DNA from: Microbacterium maritypicum
GTDB taxonomy: Bacteria; Actinomycetota; Actinomycetes; Actinomycetales; Microbacteriaceae
DNA: 64,000 bases
Direction: 5' to 3'
Assembly (NCBI RefSeq): GCF_008868125.1
Contig: NZ_WAAQ01000003.1
Coordinates: 310,001-374,000 of the forward strand
The notes under the pieces are model-generated. The model was given only the letters and a program-made list of their open reading frames with translations, ran no database searches and had not been told where the DNA came from. The position numbers and the translations under genes were made by a program. Positions within the stretch are counted from its first letter, which is position 1, and the number at the start of each line of letters is the position of its first letter. This document shows positions 26,446 to 35,386 of the stretch, piece after piece.

Positions 26446-27476
26446 CACTGACCCTCGGATACAAGGCCAGCGCGGAGCAGTTCGACCCGCGGGAGCTCGT
26501 CGAGATCTCGGTCGCGGCAGAGGCGCACGGCATGCAGTCCGTGTTCGCGAGCGACCACTTCCAGCCCTGGCGGCACACCGGCGGGCATGCGCCGTTCTCG
26601 CTCACCTGGATGGCGGCGGTCGGAGAGCGCACGTCGAGCATCCGCATCGGTACCTCGGTGCTCACCCCGACCTTCCGCTACAACCCGGCCGTTCTCGCGC
26701 AGGCGTTCGCGAGCCTGGGCTGCCTGTACCAGGACCGCATCATCCTCGGCGTCGGCTCGGGTGAGGCGCTGAACGAGATCGCCACCGGATTCCAGGGCGC
26801 GGGGGAGCAGGAATGGCCGGAGTTCAAGGAGCGCTATGCGCGGCTGCGCGAATCGGTGCGGCTGATGCGGGCGCTGTGGTCGGGCGACCGGGTGAACTTC
26901 GACGGCGAGTACTATTCGACGCACGACGCTTCGATCTACGACCGGCCCGAGGGCGGCATCCCCATCTACATCGCCGCGGGCGGACCGATGGTGGCGCGCT
27001 ACGCCGGCCGTGCGGGCGACGGTTTCATCTGCACGTCGGGGAAGGGCCAGGAGCTCTACGTCGACCAGCTGCTGCCCGCGGTGAAGGAGGGGCTTGAGCA
27101 ATCCGAGCGCTCGTTCGACACCTACGACCGGATGATCGAGATCAAGCTGTCGTACGAGGAGACCCGCGAGGCGGCGCTGGAGAACACCCGCTTCTGGTCT
27201 CCGCTGTCGCTGTCGAAGGAGCAGAAGCACGACATCACCGACCCGGTCGAGATGGAGAAGGCCGCCGACGCGCTGCCGCTGGAGACGATCGCGAAGCGCT
27301 GGATCGTCGGGAACGACCCGGATGCCGTGGCCGCCGAGATTCAGCAGTACATCGACTGGGGCTTCAACCACCTCGTCTTCCATGCGCCGGGCCACGACCA
27401 GCGCCGGTTCCTGCAGCTCTTCGAGCGCGACATCGCGCCGCGGCTGCGCGACACCGCCGCCGGGCTTCGCGGCTGA
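26442..27476 (+). CDS. fgd: F420-dependent glucose-6-phosphate dehydrogenase
   Basis: A 344-residue LLM enzyme that oxidises glucose-6-phosphate and reduces F420 to F420H2 (EC 1.1.98.2), the main source of F420H2 in actinobacteria. It is recognisable from the start ([16 protein letters not shown]), and through [53 protein letters not shown] and [18 protein letters not shown] at the end. His in DHFQPW and Glu in EALNE correspond to the known catalytic region. Its position inside the cof operon implies that coenzyme synthesis and reduction are induced together. Overlaps cofE by 4 bases. Confidence 0.93.
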   Translation: MTLTLGYKASAEQFDPRELVEISVAAEAHGMQSVFASDHFQPWRHTGGHAPFSLTWMAAVGERTSSIRIGTSVLTPTFRYNPAVLAQAFASLGCLYQDRIILGVGSGEALNEIATGFQGAGEQEWPEFKERYARLRESVRLMRALWSGDRVNFDGEYYSTHDASIYDRPEGGIPIYIAAGGPMVARYAGRAGDGFICTSGKGQELYVDQLLPAVKEGLEQSERSFDTYDRMIEIKLSYEETREAALENTRFWSPLSLSKEQKHDITDPVEMEKAADALPLETIAKRWIVGNDPDAVAAEIQQYIDWGFNHLVFHAPGHDQRRFLQLFERDIAPRLRDTAAGLRG

Positions 27477-27486
27477 CGAGGGTGAC

Positions 27487-28158
27487 ATGATCCGCGGTTC
27501 GGGAATCGGGGTGCCGCTACCGGGAGCGCCCGCGCGCGAGTGGGTCGTGGTGATCCCGGTCAAGCGCGCCGAGATCGGCAAGTCGCGGCTGCGGATCCCC
27601 GGCGTCGATCGCGAACCGCTCGCCCGGGCGATCGCGCTCGACACGGTCGAAGCCGCCGCGGCGTGCGAGCGCGTCGCCGAGGTCATCGTCGTCACGAGCG
27701 ACGAGGTCACGGCTACCTCTCTGCGCCTCCTGCCGCGGGTGCGCCTGGTGCGCGACCGCGGCGAAGGGCTGACCGCGGCGATCGGGCTCGGCGTGAACGC
27801 GGCACCCGACATGCGCCCGCGTGCCGTGATGCTCGGCGACCTGCCGGCGCTGCGTCCGGACGAACTGGCCAGGGCGCTCGCATTCGCCTCGTCCCACTCT
27901 CGCGCGTTCGTCCCCGATGCCGAAGGAACCGGCACCGTGCTCGCCACGGCGCGGGCGGGCTTCGACCTCACTCCCTGCTTCGGTGCCGATTCGGCCTCCG
28001 CGCATCGTGCGGCCGGGTTCACCGAAGTCGGGTTCCCCGTGTTGAGCGGCCTCCGACGCGACCTCGATCACGCCGAGCATCTCCGAGCCGCCCGCCGTGC
28101 CGGCCTGGGCCCGCGCACGGCGGCGCTCGTGGACCGACCGCTGGTGCTCGCCTCATGA
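27487..28158 (+). CDS. cofC: 2-Phospho-L-lactate / phosphoenolpyruvate guanylyltransferase
   Basis: A 223-residue nucleotidyltransferase (CofC/FbiD) that activates phosphoenolpyruvate or phospholactate with GTP for F420 assembly. Recognised by VVIPVKRAEIGKSRLRIPG near the N-terminus (GTP-binding loop), VIVVTSDEVTA, AVMLGDLPALRPDEL with the metal-binding Asp, and DAEGTGTVLATARAG...CFGADSASAHRAAG. The ATG at 27487, 10 bases after the fgd stop, is preceded by GAGGGTGA. The stop overlaps cofD by 4 bases. Together with CofD it forms dehydro-F420-0 or F420-0 from Fo. Confidence 0.92.
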   Translation: MIRGSGIGVPLPGAPAREWVVVIPVKRAEIGKSRLRIPGVDREPLARAIALDTVEAAAACERVAEVIVVTSDEVTATSLRLLPRVRLVRDRGEGLTAAIGLGVNAAPDMRPRAVMLGDLPALRPDELARALAFASSHSRAFVPDAEGTGTVLATARAGFDLTPCFGADSASAHRAAGFTEVGFPVLSGLRRDLDHAEHLRAARRAGLGPRTAALVDRPLVLAS

Positions 28159-29288
28159 CCGGCGTCTCCGCCGACACCGCCCGCGCCCCGCGCATCGTCG
28201 TGCTCGCCGGCGGCGTCGGCGGGTCGAAGTTCGTGGTCGGGGTGCGCGAGACCGCACGGCGACGGTGGGCCGACACGGCGGGAGGGACGTGCGCCGAGAT
28301 CACCGTGATAGTCAACACCGGCGACGACCTGTGGCTCAGCGGCCTGCGGCTGCAACCCGACGTCGACTCGATGATCTACGCGCTCGCCGGCATCAACGAC
28401 ACCGAACGTGGCTGGGGCAGGGCGGGGGAGAGCGAACGCGTCGCCGTCGAGCTGCACGCGTGGGGCGCCGGCTGGCCGTGGTTCACGCTCGGCGACCTCG
28501 ACCTCGGTGCGCACATCGCCCGCACGGGCTGGCTTCGCGATGGCGCCACGGTGACCGAGGTGGTCGACCGCCTCGCGTCCCGGTGGTCGCTCGGGGTGCG
28601 GCTGCTGCCCATGACGGATGCGGAGGTCGACACCCACGTCACCACCGACCAGGGGCGGATGCACTTCCAGGAGTGGTGGACCCGGCATCGGGCTGCCCTT
28701 CCCGCGCACGGGTTCGACTGGCCGGGCATCGCGCATGCCGAACCGGCACCCGGTGTGCGCGAGGCGCTGGCCGCGGCGGACGTCATCCTGTTCGCCCCCT
28801 CGAATCCGGTGGTCTCGCTCGGGCCGATCCTCGCCGTTCCCGGCATCGCCGATGCCGTCCGCACCGCTTCCGCCGCCGTGGTCGGGGTATCGCCGATCAT
28901 CGCCGGTGCTCCGGTGCGCGGCATGGCCGATGCCTGCCTCGCGGCCGTCGGTCTTGCCGCGACCGCGGATGCGGTGGGACGCCACTACGGTGCGCGCGCG
29001 GGGGGCGGACTGCTCGACACCTGGCTCCTCGCCGAGGAGGACGCATCTCTCGCCGACGGTGTCGAGTCGACCGGGCTGCGTGCGCCGGTGCATCCCCTGT
29101 GGATGCGCGACCTCGACGGTGCCGTCGCTCTCGCCGCCGCAGCGTTCGACTCGGCAATGCTCGACTCGGCAACGCTCGACTCCGCAGCGTACGACTCGGC
29201 AGCGCTCGACTCGGCCACGACTGCCCCGTTCGCGGTCGATTCGGCCTCGAACGGCCTCGCTGTGCACGATCTGACCCAAAAGTCGTAG
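28155..29288 (+). CDS. cofD: 2-Phospho-L-lactate transferase (F420-0 synthase), with C-terminal repeat tail
   Basis: A 377-residue transferase (CofD/FbiA) that joins the activated C3 acid to Fo. The N-terminal VVLAGGVGGSKFVVGVRE and VIVNTGDDLWLSGLRLQPDVD are clear family signatures; VILFAPSNPVVSLGPIL and VVGVSPIIAGAPVRGMAD support it. Residues about 332-356 are an unusual tail of five exact-length pentapeptides (DSAML, DSATL, DSAAY, DSAAL, DSATT) not expected in CofD. The Fo synthase gene (fbiC/cofGH) is absent from the window. Last gene of the operon. Confidence 0.92.
   Translation: MTGVSADTARAPRIVVLAGGVGGSKFVVGVRETARRRWADTAGGTCAEITVIVNTGDDLWLSGLRLQPDVDSMIYALAGINDTERGWGRAGESERVAVELHAWGAGWPWFTLGDLDLGAHIARTGWLRDGATVTEVVDRLASRWSLGVRLLPMTDAEVDTHVTTDQGRMHFQEWWTRHRAALPAHGFDWPGIAHAEPAPGVREALAAADVILFAPSNPVVSLGPILAVPGIADAVRTASAAVVGVSPIIAGAPVRGMADACLAAVGLAATADAVGRHYGARAGGGLLDTWLLAEEDASLADGVESTGLRAPVHPLWMRDLDGAVALAAAAFDSAMLDSATLDSAAYDSAALDSATTAPFAVDSASNGLAVHDLTQKS
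29148..29222 (+). repeat. Five 15-base tandem repeats inside cofD
   Basis: Five in-frame units with the pattern GACTCGGCA-N-N-G-CTC encode DSA-x-x pentapeptides at the CofD C-terminus. Two more DSA triplets follow just outside. The copies differ by only a few bases, so copy number could vary by slippage. Confidence 0.85.
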
Positions 29289-29419
29289 TCCGAGGCGCGA
29301 AAAGACTGGCCGAAAGTTCTCAGAGTTTCGGCGTAATGACTGGGCCCTCACCTTCGTCTCTTCACTGTGAGGGTTGTCCGGCCGAAAGGGGGCCGGGCTT
29401 TGCGAGGGGTGAGGGAATC

Positions 29420-29908
29420 GTGAGTGGTCGAAGTCGAGTGGATCGACTCTTCGAAGAGCTGGAGGTCGAGTGCGGCACGAGTGTGCAGTGCATCCTGGAA
29501 CGAGCGTCCGCCCTGCTGAGGCTGGACATCGAGGTCGAGGTGCTGAACGAGGAGGAATGGCACGCGGTCCCGCGCTTCGTTCTCCTCGACGGTGACCGGG
29601 CGAGGATCCCGGTCCGCCGGGCCGATCCTCAGTGGTTCCGCCTGCACGTGGTGATCCACGAGCTCGCGCATCTGCTGTGCGGACATGCGCGTTGCGAGAG
29701 CCTGCCCATGACTTTCGACCAGCTTCGAAAGCCCGCGCAGGCCTGTGTTCTGGCGGGAGTGGGCGGGGGTGCCGGATCCGCCGCGTTCGCCGATTCTCCG
29801 CAGGAGGCGGATCAGCAGGCGGATCAGGAGGCCGAGGCGGAAGCACTCGCGCACCGACTGGGCTCATTCGTCGTGGTCCCGCAGTTCGCCTCCGCCGAGG
29901 CCGGCTGA
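29420..29908 (+). CDS. Putative ImmA/IrrE-like zinc metalloprotease
   Basis: A small protein (about 162 residues) with the gluzincin-type motif VVIHELAHLLCGH (HExxH, about residues 79-83, then a third His). ImmA/IrrE peptidases carry this motif and usually cleave a partner repressor. The N-terminal part (VDRLFEELEVECGTSVQCILERASALLRLDIEVEVL) is helical. The C-terminal third is rich in Gln/Ala/Glu. I chose the GTG at 29420 with GAGGGGTGAGGGA upstream; an ATG at 29336 would add 28 residues. No partner repressor gene is adjacent. It is convergent with the ABC cassette. Confidence 0.65.
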   Translation: MSGRSRVDRLFEELEVECGTSVQCILERASALLRLDIEVEVLNEEEWHAVPRFVLLDGDRARIPVRRADPQWFRLHVVIHELAHLLCGHARCESLPMTFDQLRKPAQACVLAGVGGGAGSAAFADSPQEADQQADQEAEAEALAHRLGSFVVVPQFASAEAG

Positions 29909-29930
29909 GGCTGCGGCCATACGGTTCCGA

Positions 29931-30740
29931 TCAGCGTGCGAGTGCGTGCTCCGCGTCGAACACGATCAGCGGGCGGTCGCTGCCAGGGCGTGACAGCACC
30001 TCGGCGTCGACGCGCCAGACGCGGGCGATGAGCTCGCGCGTCAGCACGCTCTGCGGGGAACCTGCGGCCTGCACGTGGCCGTCGGCGATCACCACGACCC
30101 GGTCGGCAAAGGCCGCGGCGTGGTTGAGGTCGTGGAGCGCGGCCAGCACCGTCATGCCGTCGCGCGCGAGGAGGTCGAGAAGCGCGAGGGCGTCCAGCTG
30201 CGCCCGGATGTCGAGGTGGTTCGTCGGTTCGTCGCACAGCAGCAAGGTCGGCCTCTGGGCCAGGGCCCGCGCGAGGTTCACCCTCTGGCGCTCACCGCCG
30301 GACAGGGTCGCCGCATCACGATCCGCGAACTCGAGTGCACCGGCGCGGAGCATCGCCGCCTCGGTGGCCGCGGCGTCCGCCTCCGCGCCGTCGAACGACA
30401 GCCACCCGCGGTGCGGGAGCAGGCCGAGCCCCACGATGTCGCGTCCGGTCATGCCCTCGGCGGCCGACCACTCCTGCTCCACGAGGGCCACGCGCTGAGC
30501 GCGCTCACGGCGACGCATCACCGTCAGGGAGTCGCCGTCGAGCGCGAGGGTCTCGACCTCGCCGCGCAGGGTGCCGGCGATCAGGCGGAGCATCGTGCTC
30601 TTGCCCGAGCCGTTGGGACCGAGCAGGGCTGTCACCGAACCGCCGGGAGCGGTGATGTGCATGTCGTCGAACAGGATCCGACCGCCATGTCCGAAACGGA
30701 TGCGGCGGGCGTCGAGTCCGTCCTCGCGCACGGCGGTCAT
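29931..30740 (-). CDS. ABC ATPase of proposed F420-precursor importer (FecE-like)
   Basis: A 269-residue ATPase of the siderophore/cobalamin importer class. Walker A LLGPNGSGKSTML, signature LSGGERQRVNLARALAQ, Walker B LLLCDEPTNHLD and H-loop LAALHDLNHAAAF are all present. It ends a coupled three-gene unit with the permease and binding protein. A cassette of this composition next to cofE and F420 enzymes is the one for which TIGRFAM curators proposed F420-0 (or precursor) uptake in actinobacteria. The position here beside cofE-fgd-cofC-cofD fits that. Ferric siderophore or heme uptake is the alternative. Confidence 0.82.
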   Translation of the reverse strand: MTAVREDGLDARRIRFGHGGRILFDDMHITAPGGSVTALLGPNGSGKSTMLRLIAGTLRGEVETLALDGDSLTVMRRRERAQRVALVEQEWSAAEGMTGRDIVGLGLLPHRGWLSFDGAEADAAATEAAMLRAGALEFADRDAATLSGGERQRVNLARALAQRPTLLLCDEPTNHLDIRAQLDALALLDLLARDGMTVLAALHDLNHAAAFADRVVVIADGHVQAAGSPQSVLTRELIARVWRVDAEVLSRPGSDRPLIVFDAEHALAR

Positions 30741-31807
30741 GGGCGGCTCTTCCGCATGCGCAGCATCAGCACGGCGAACACCGGCCCGCCGATCAGAGCG
30801 GTGACGATCCCGACCGGAAGCTCACGCGGCTCGAACACCGTGCGCGCGATGGTGTCGGCCCAGATGAGGAACACGGCACCGGCGAGGAGCGACACCGGCA
30901 GCAGCGCGCGATGCCGGGCCCCGACCGCCGCGTGCACGGCGTGGGGGAGGATCAGCCCGACGAAGCCGATCGACCCGCTCACCGCGACGAGCGCTCCGGT
31001 CAGCAGTGCGGTGCACACGAACAGCAGCACCCGCACCCGGGTGACGGGAACGCCCAGTGCCTCGGCCGCGGTGTCGCCGAGCACGAGACTGTCCAGGGGG
31101 CGCGCCGAAGCCAGCAGCGGGATGGCGCACACGGCCACGGCAACGCCGGCGAGAGCAGCTTCCGCCCAGCCCGCACCGCCGAGCGAGCCCAGCAGCCAGC
31201 TGAGGATCTCGCGGTAGCTGTCGTTCGTCGCGCTCCAGAAGATCACCAGGCTCGTCAGGGCGGCCAGCACGGCCGACACGGCGAGGCCCGCGAGCACCAC
31301 CGCGGTCGAGCCCGCGGAGCCGGCGGCGCGGGCGAGACCGAGCGTCAACGCGAGGGCCAGCAGCGCACCGGCGAAGGCCGCGAACGGCAACGCCACCGCG
31401 GCCCCCAGCACGATGACGATCACGGCGCCCGTCGACGCACCCGACGACAGGCCGAGCAGGTAGGGGTCGGCGAGAGGGTTGCGGGTGAGAGCCTGCATCA
31501 CGGCGCCGCACAGGGCCAGGCCGCCTCCGACGGCGGCAGCCGTGAGCACGCGGGGCACCCGTCCCTCCCAGATGATCGCGTCGCGGATGGGGGTGAGCCC
31601 GCTGGCGGACCCGGTCAGGTGCGACCACACGCTCGCCACGAGCTCGGTCGGGGTGATGTCGGCCGGCCCGATCGCGACCGCCGCGACCACGCTGCCGACC
31701 AGGGCGAACAGCAGCACCGCGATCGCGGAGACCGTGCGGCGGCGCGGGCGAGGGGCGGATGCCGGGGTGGCCGGGATCGCCGTGCGCAGCGAAACCGCGA
31801 CGCTCAC
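30737..31807 (-). CDS. ABC permease, FecCD/BtuC family
   Basis: A 356-residue inner-membrane permease with about 9-10 hydrophobic helices, homologous to BtuC/FecD. Landmarks are ITPTELVASVWSHL, IWEGRVPRVLTAAAVGGGLALCGAVMQALTRNPLADPYLLG (positions about 75-115) and GSIGFVGLILPHAVHAAVG. The GTG at 31807 overlaps the binding-protein stop in a GTGA and its stop overlaps the ATPase start, so the three genes are translated in series. Longer readings enter the binding-protein gene in another frame. Confidence 0.9.
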   Translation of the reverse strand: MSVAVSLRTAIPATPASAPRPRRRTVSAIAVLLFALVGSVVAAVAIGPADITPTELVASVWSHLTGSASGLTPIRDAIIWEGRVPRVLTAAAVGGGLALCGAVMQALTRNPLADPYLLGLSSGASTGAVIVIVLGAAVALPFAAFAGALLALALTLGLARAAGSAGSTAVVLAGLAVSAVLAALTSLVIFWSATNDSYREILSWLLGSLGGAGWAEAALAGVAVAVCAIPLLASARPLDSLVLGDTAAEALGVPVTRVRVLLFVCTALLTGALVAVSGSIGFVGLILPHAVHAAVGARHRALLPVSLLAGAVFLIWADTIARTVFEPRELPVGIVTALIGGPVFAVLMLRMRKSRP

Positions 31808-32784
31808 TGCTCTCCGAGCTGCGCCACGATCGCCCGCACGGCGTCGACGTTGCGGATGCCGGCCTCGGTCGCGGGGAAGTCGACGATCACGAACCGCTCG
31901 CTGCGCACCGCGTCGAGCTGCGCGGTCACGGGGTTCGAGGTGAGCAGCGCGATCTTGGAGGCGGCGGTGTTCCATGCGGCGTCCACCAGGACGATCACGT
32001 CGGGGTCAGCCTCGGCGATCAGCTCCCAGGAGCTCGATGTCCAGGTGTCGTGCACGTCGGCGAACACGTTCTCGAGCCCGGCCGCAGACATGATCATCTC
32101 GGGCGCACCGATGCCTGCGCCCACGAAGGGCTGGTCGGTGCCGGACGAGTACCACAACGCCGTGAGGCCGCGGTCGTCGGGAGTGATCGCGGCGAGCTCC
32201 GTGCGCTGCTGCGCGATCAGGGAGGCCGCCGCCTCTTCCTCGCCGAGCAGCTCGCCCGCTTCTGCGAAGCCATCGAAGACGGTGTCGAACGTGAGCGGGT
32301 CCGGCATGTATCCGGCGGCTTTGCAGGCGGCGGGGGCGACGTAGGTGGTGATGCCGAGCTTGTGCAGGTCGGCGCGCTCGCCGGCGCCGTCGACCGAGAA
32401 GTTCGACTCCCACCCGGCGAACACCAGATCGGGTTCGAGCTCGAGCACGGCCTCTTTCGACGGCACCTTGTCGGAGACGACGGGGATGTCTTCGGCGCTC
32501 GCTGCGAGGTCGTCCGGCACGGGGCCGTCGGAGAAGGCGGAGCCGATGATCCGATCTCCCGCCCCGAGGGCCAGCGCGAGCTCGAGGGTCGATGACTTGA
32601 CGGTGAGGATTCGTTGCGGCGTGGAATCGAGCGAGACCTCGGTCCCGCAGTTGTCGACCACGACGGGTTTCGGATCGCCGGCAGCGGCGGGAGCTGCCGG
32701 CGCACCGGCGCATCCGCTCAATCCGGCGGCGAGGAGGAGCGCGAGGACGGGGGCGGCGCCGAGGGCGCGGGCGGTGGCAGGCAT
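31804..32784 (-). CDS. ABC substrate-binding lipoprotein, proposed F420-precursor binder
   Basis: A 326-residue lipoprotein of the BtuF/FecB class (cluster with two alpha/beta lobes and a rigid helix). The signal peptide ends in the lipobox LSGC. Family segments are TPQRILTVKSSTLELALALGAGDRIIG, VSDKVPSKEAVLELEPDLVFAGWESN and ADPDVIVLVDAAWN. The ATG at 32784 has GGGAGAA upstream; an earlier in-frame ATG adds a charged leader that would spoil the signal peptide. Mature cysteines at CGTE and CKAAGY could form a disulphide. Its divergent promoter region faces two copies of the shared operator motif. Confidence 0.84.
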   Translation of the reverse strand: MPATARALGAAPVLALLLAAGLSGCAGAPAAPAAAGDPKPVVVDNCGTEVSLDSTPQRILTVKSSTLELALALGAGDRIIGSAFSDGPVPDDLAASAEDIPVVSDKVPSKEAVLELEPDLVFAGWESNFSVDGAGERADLHKLGITTYVAPAACKAAGYMPDPLTFDTVFDGFAEAGELLGEEEAAASLIAQQRTELAAITPDDRGLTALWYSSGTDQPFVGAGIGAPEMIMSAAGLENVFADVHDTWTSSSWELIAEADPDVIVLVDAAWNTAASKIALLTSNPVTAQLDAVRSERFVIVDFPATEAGIRNVDAVRAIVAQLGEQ

Positions 32785-32898
32785 GGTTCTCCCGGAAGAC
32801 GAGGAAGGGGAAGGGCGCAAGAGAGAGCGCGTTCGCAGTCCAGGTCGGGACCACCGGCGTCGGCCAATCGGGCCGACGTGATGCGGTCATGGTATCGC

Positions 32899-32938
32899 GG
32901 ATACTGGATCCAAATCAATACTGGATTCTGGATCCAAA
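32899..32938. promoter_or_regulatory. Tandem operator pair upstream of the hydrolase operon
   Basis: Two sites in the same orientation: GGATACTGGATCCAAA (32899-32914) and GGATTCTGGATCCAAA (32923-32938), 24 bases apart and differing at one base. They lie between the divergent binding-protein gene (start 32784) and the hydrolase-like gene (start 33017), so they may control both. The first is identical to the F420-operon site read in reverse. Confidence 0.7.
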
Positions 32939-33016
32939 ATGGGTGAAGATGGGGAAAGCCCCACCGCAGCGGCGCACATCGCCGATCGCGACGCCGCGTT
33001 CAGCCGAGAGGAACCC

Positions 33017-33982
33017 ATGCAGACCACACCCGTCTCGTACTTCAGCGAGGGTCAGCGCATCTCCGCCGTGTGGCGCACCCCCGATCACGAGGGTCCGTAC
33101 CGCGCGATCGTGCAGGGTCCCGGTTGGCTCGGGCTCAAGGACGCCAAGCTCTACGTCCGCTATCACGAAGCCCTCGTCGAGGCCGGATTCGCCGTGCTCG
33201 TGATCGACTACCGCGGCTTCGGCGACTCGGAGGGTGACCGCGGCTACCTGTCGCCGGCCTGGCAGCTGCAGGATCTGGTGAACGCCGTGACCTACCTCAC
33301 CACGCGTGACGACGTGATCGCCGACGCGATCGGGGTCTTCGGCACCGGCGGCACCGGAGGCGGGAACGCAGTGCTCCTCGCCGACGCCGATCCGCGCATC
33401 AAGGCCGCCGTCAGCCAGGTGCCCGTCGCCGACGGCGAGGACTGGTTGCACCGCATGCGCAGCGAGTACGAGTGGCTCGACTTCCAGAAGTCGCTCGAGG
33501 AGGATCGCCGCCAGCGCGTCGCCACGGGGGAGGGGCGCATCGTTCATCCGCGCGAGGAGATCATGATCCCCACCGCCGAGCGTCGAGCGACGACCATCAA
33601 GGCCGACGTCGATGACCGCATCCCCACCGCTGTCCCGCTCGCCTGCGCCGAGGGCATCATCGCTTACCGGCCCATCGAGGCGGCGGCTCGTCTGACAACG
33701 CCGCTGCTCGTGATCGGCGTCGAGGGCGATGCGACCACGCCCACCGATCACGCCGAGGCGCTGTACGAGGCCGCGCGAGGTCCGAAGCAGCTGATCATGC
33801 AGCGGCACACCACCCACTACGCCGCCTACGACGCGTACTGGGAGCAGACCACCCCGGTGATCGTGGGCTGGTTCGACCGGTACGTGCGCCCCGCGCATCT
33901 CGTCCACCGTTCGTCGCCGTCGCCCGCGATCGGCGAGTCCCTCACCACCGAATCCGTTCAGAAGCAGGAGGTCGCGCGATGA
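33017..33982 (+). CDS. Alpha/beta-hydrolase-fold protein lacking the nucleophile serine
   Basis: A 321-residue cytoplasmic protein with the hydrolase-fold pattern: AIVQGPGWLGLKDAK, then VLVIDYRGFGDSEGDRGYL. The position of the nucleophile elbow reads GVFGTGGTGGGNAV, where the usual GxSxG serine is missing. A late Asp (VIGVEGDATTPTD) and His (TTHYAAYD) remain. It may be a non-hydrolytic lyase, use water differently, or bind ligand only. The ATG at 33017 has GAGAGGAA upstream. It heads an operon with the amidohydrolase (4-base overlap), LLM oxidoreductase and ABC importer genes, preceded by two operator-like sites. Confidence 0.75.
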   Translation: MQTTPVSYFSEGQRISAVWRTPDHEGPYRAIVQGPGWLGLKDAKLYVRYHEALVEAGFAVLVIDYRGFGDSEGDRGYLSPAWQLQDLVNAVTYLTTRDDVIADAIGVFGTGGTGGGNAVLLADADPRIKAAVSQVPVADGEDWLHRMRSEYEWLDFQKSLEEDRRQRVATGEGRIVHPREEIMIPTAERRATTIKADVDDRIPTAVPLACAEGIIAYRPIEAAARLTTPLLVIGVEGDATTPTDHAEALYEAARGPKQLIMQRHTTHYAAYDAYWEQTTPVIVGWFDRYVRPAHLVHRSSPSPAIGESLTTESVQKQEVAR

Positions 33983-35385
33983 GCGTGGAACTGAAGATCA
34001 CCGGCGGCACCGTCGTCACCCCCGCAGGTCCGGTCGTCGCCGACCTGCTCGTCGCCGACGGCAAGGTCGCCGGTATCGTGGCCGCGGGCACCGAGATCAC
34101 CGCCGCGCGCACGATCGACGCCGCGGGCAAGCTCGTGCTCCCCGGCATGGTCGACGTGCACGTGCACACCCGCGAACCGGGCTACGAGCACAAGGACGAC
34201 ATCTACACGACGAGCGTGCAGGCCGCGGCCGGCGGCGTCACCACGATGTTCGGGATGCCGAACCTCAAGCCGCCGACCACCGACGTCGCGACCCTGACCG
34301 ACGTGTTCCAGCGGTACGAGGAATCGTCGATCGTCGACTGGAACCACAACCCGGCGCCGACGAAGTTCGACCAGATCGCCGGCATGAGCGAGATGGGCAT
34401 CCGGGCGTACAAGATCTACATGGTCGTCGACACGGGCCGTGACTACCCGCACCCCTCCGGCACGGGCATCCACAACCACGGGCACCTGCTCGAGATCATG
34501 GATCACATCGCCCAGACCGGCAAGCGCTTCATCGTGCACCCGCACGACCAGGCGCTCATGGACTACATCGAGGGTGCCTACCTCGCCCGGGGCGAGAACA
34601 CCCCCGAGGGCTACGCCTCCGCCTACGCCGCCCGAGAGGGAGTGATCTGGGACACGGCGATCGATGTCGTGCTGCGCCTCGCCGAGGCCTCCGGATGCCC
34701 GGTGCACATCGCGCACATCCAGACCCGGCGCTCGATCGAAGCCGTGCGTCGCGCGAAGCAGAACGGCATCGACGTGACCTGCGAGGTCAACCACTGGGCG
34801 CCGTTCCTGTCGACCTGGCACGACGTCGAGACGCTGGGCCCGTACGCGCTCAGCTACTGGGTGCCCGACGACAACCGCGCCGCCGTCTGGGAGGGCATGC
34901 GCGACGGCACGATCGACATCGCCGCCAGCGACCACGCCCCGCACACGCGCGAGGAGAAGGAGGTCGGGTGGACGCAGATGTGGAGCTCACACACCGGCAC
35001 CCCCGGCATCCAGTACTACTACGAGCTCATGCTCGACGCCGTGAACAAGGGCGAGCTCGACCTGCAGCGCGCGATCGACATGGTCGCTCACATCCCCGCC
35101 GCCAAGTTCGGCCTGGAGGGGGTCAAGGGCTCCCTCACGGTCGGGGCGGATGCCGACATCGTCATCGCAGACCTCGCCGACGAGTGGACCATCACGAACG
35201 ACGGCGTGCTGTCGAAGATCGGCTGGACCCCGTACGACGGGCGCACGATCAGCGCCCGCATCCAGCGCACCCTCGTGCGCGGCGTCGACGTCTACGTCGG
35301 CGACGAGGTCGTCGGTGACCGCACATTCGGAAAGCTCGCCGCATCGGCGGAAGACAGGGCGGCATTCGCCGCAGAGAGGAACTGA
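33979..35385 (+). CDS. Dihydroorotase/dihydropyrimidinase-like cyclic amidohydrolase
   Basis: A 468-residue metal-dependent hydrolase of the amidohydrolase superfamily that opens cyclic amides, imides or ureides. The N-terminal metal motif is VDVHVHTREPGYEHKDD. The lysine carboxylated to bridge two metals is in MGIRAYKIYMVV at about residue 141. Further His ligands are in FIVHPHDQAL and VHIAHIQTRRS, and the catalytic Asp in AASDHAPHT. The active site is complete. It is not near pyrimidine biosynthesis genes; with an LLM oxidoreductase and NitT/TauT importer it probably opens the ring of a catabolic substrate. Hydantoinase or allantoinase activity is possible. Confidence 0.85.
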   Translation: MSVELKITGGTVVTPAGPVVADLLVADGKVAGIVAAGTEITAARTIDAAGKLVLPGMVDVHVHTREPGYEHKDDIYTTSVQAAAGGVTTMFGMPNLKPPTTDVATLTDVFQRYEESSIVDWNHNPAPTKFDQIAGMSEMGIRAYKIYMVVDTGRDYPHPSGTGIHNHGHLLEIMDHIAQTGKRFIVHPHDQALMDYIEGAYLARGENTPEGYASAYAAREGVIWDTAIDVVLRLAEASGCPVHIAHIQTRRSIEAVRRAKQNGIDVTCEVNHWAPFLSTWHDVETLGPYALSYWVPDDNRAAVWEGMRDGTIDIAASDHAPHTREEKEVGWTQMWSSHTGTPGIQYYYELMLDAVNKGELDLQRAIDMVAHIPAAKFGLEGVKGSLTVGADADIVIADLADEWTITNDGVLSKIGWTPYDGRTISARIQRTLVRGVDVYVGDEVVGDRTFGKLAASAEDRAAFAAERN

Positions 35386-35386
35386 C

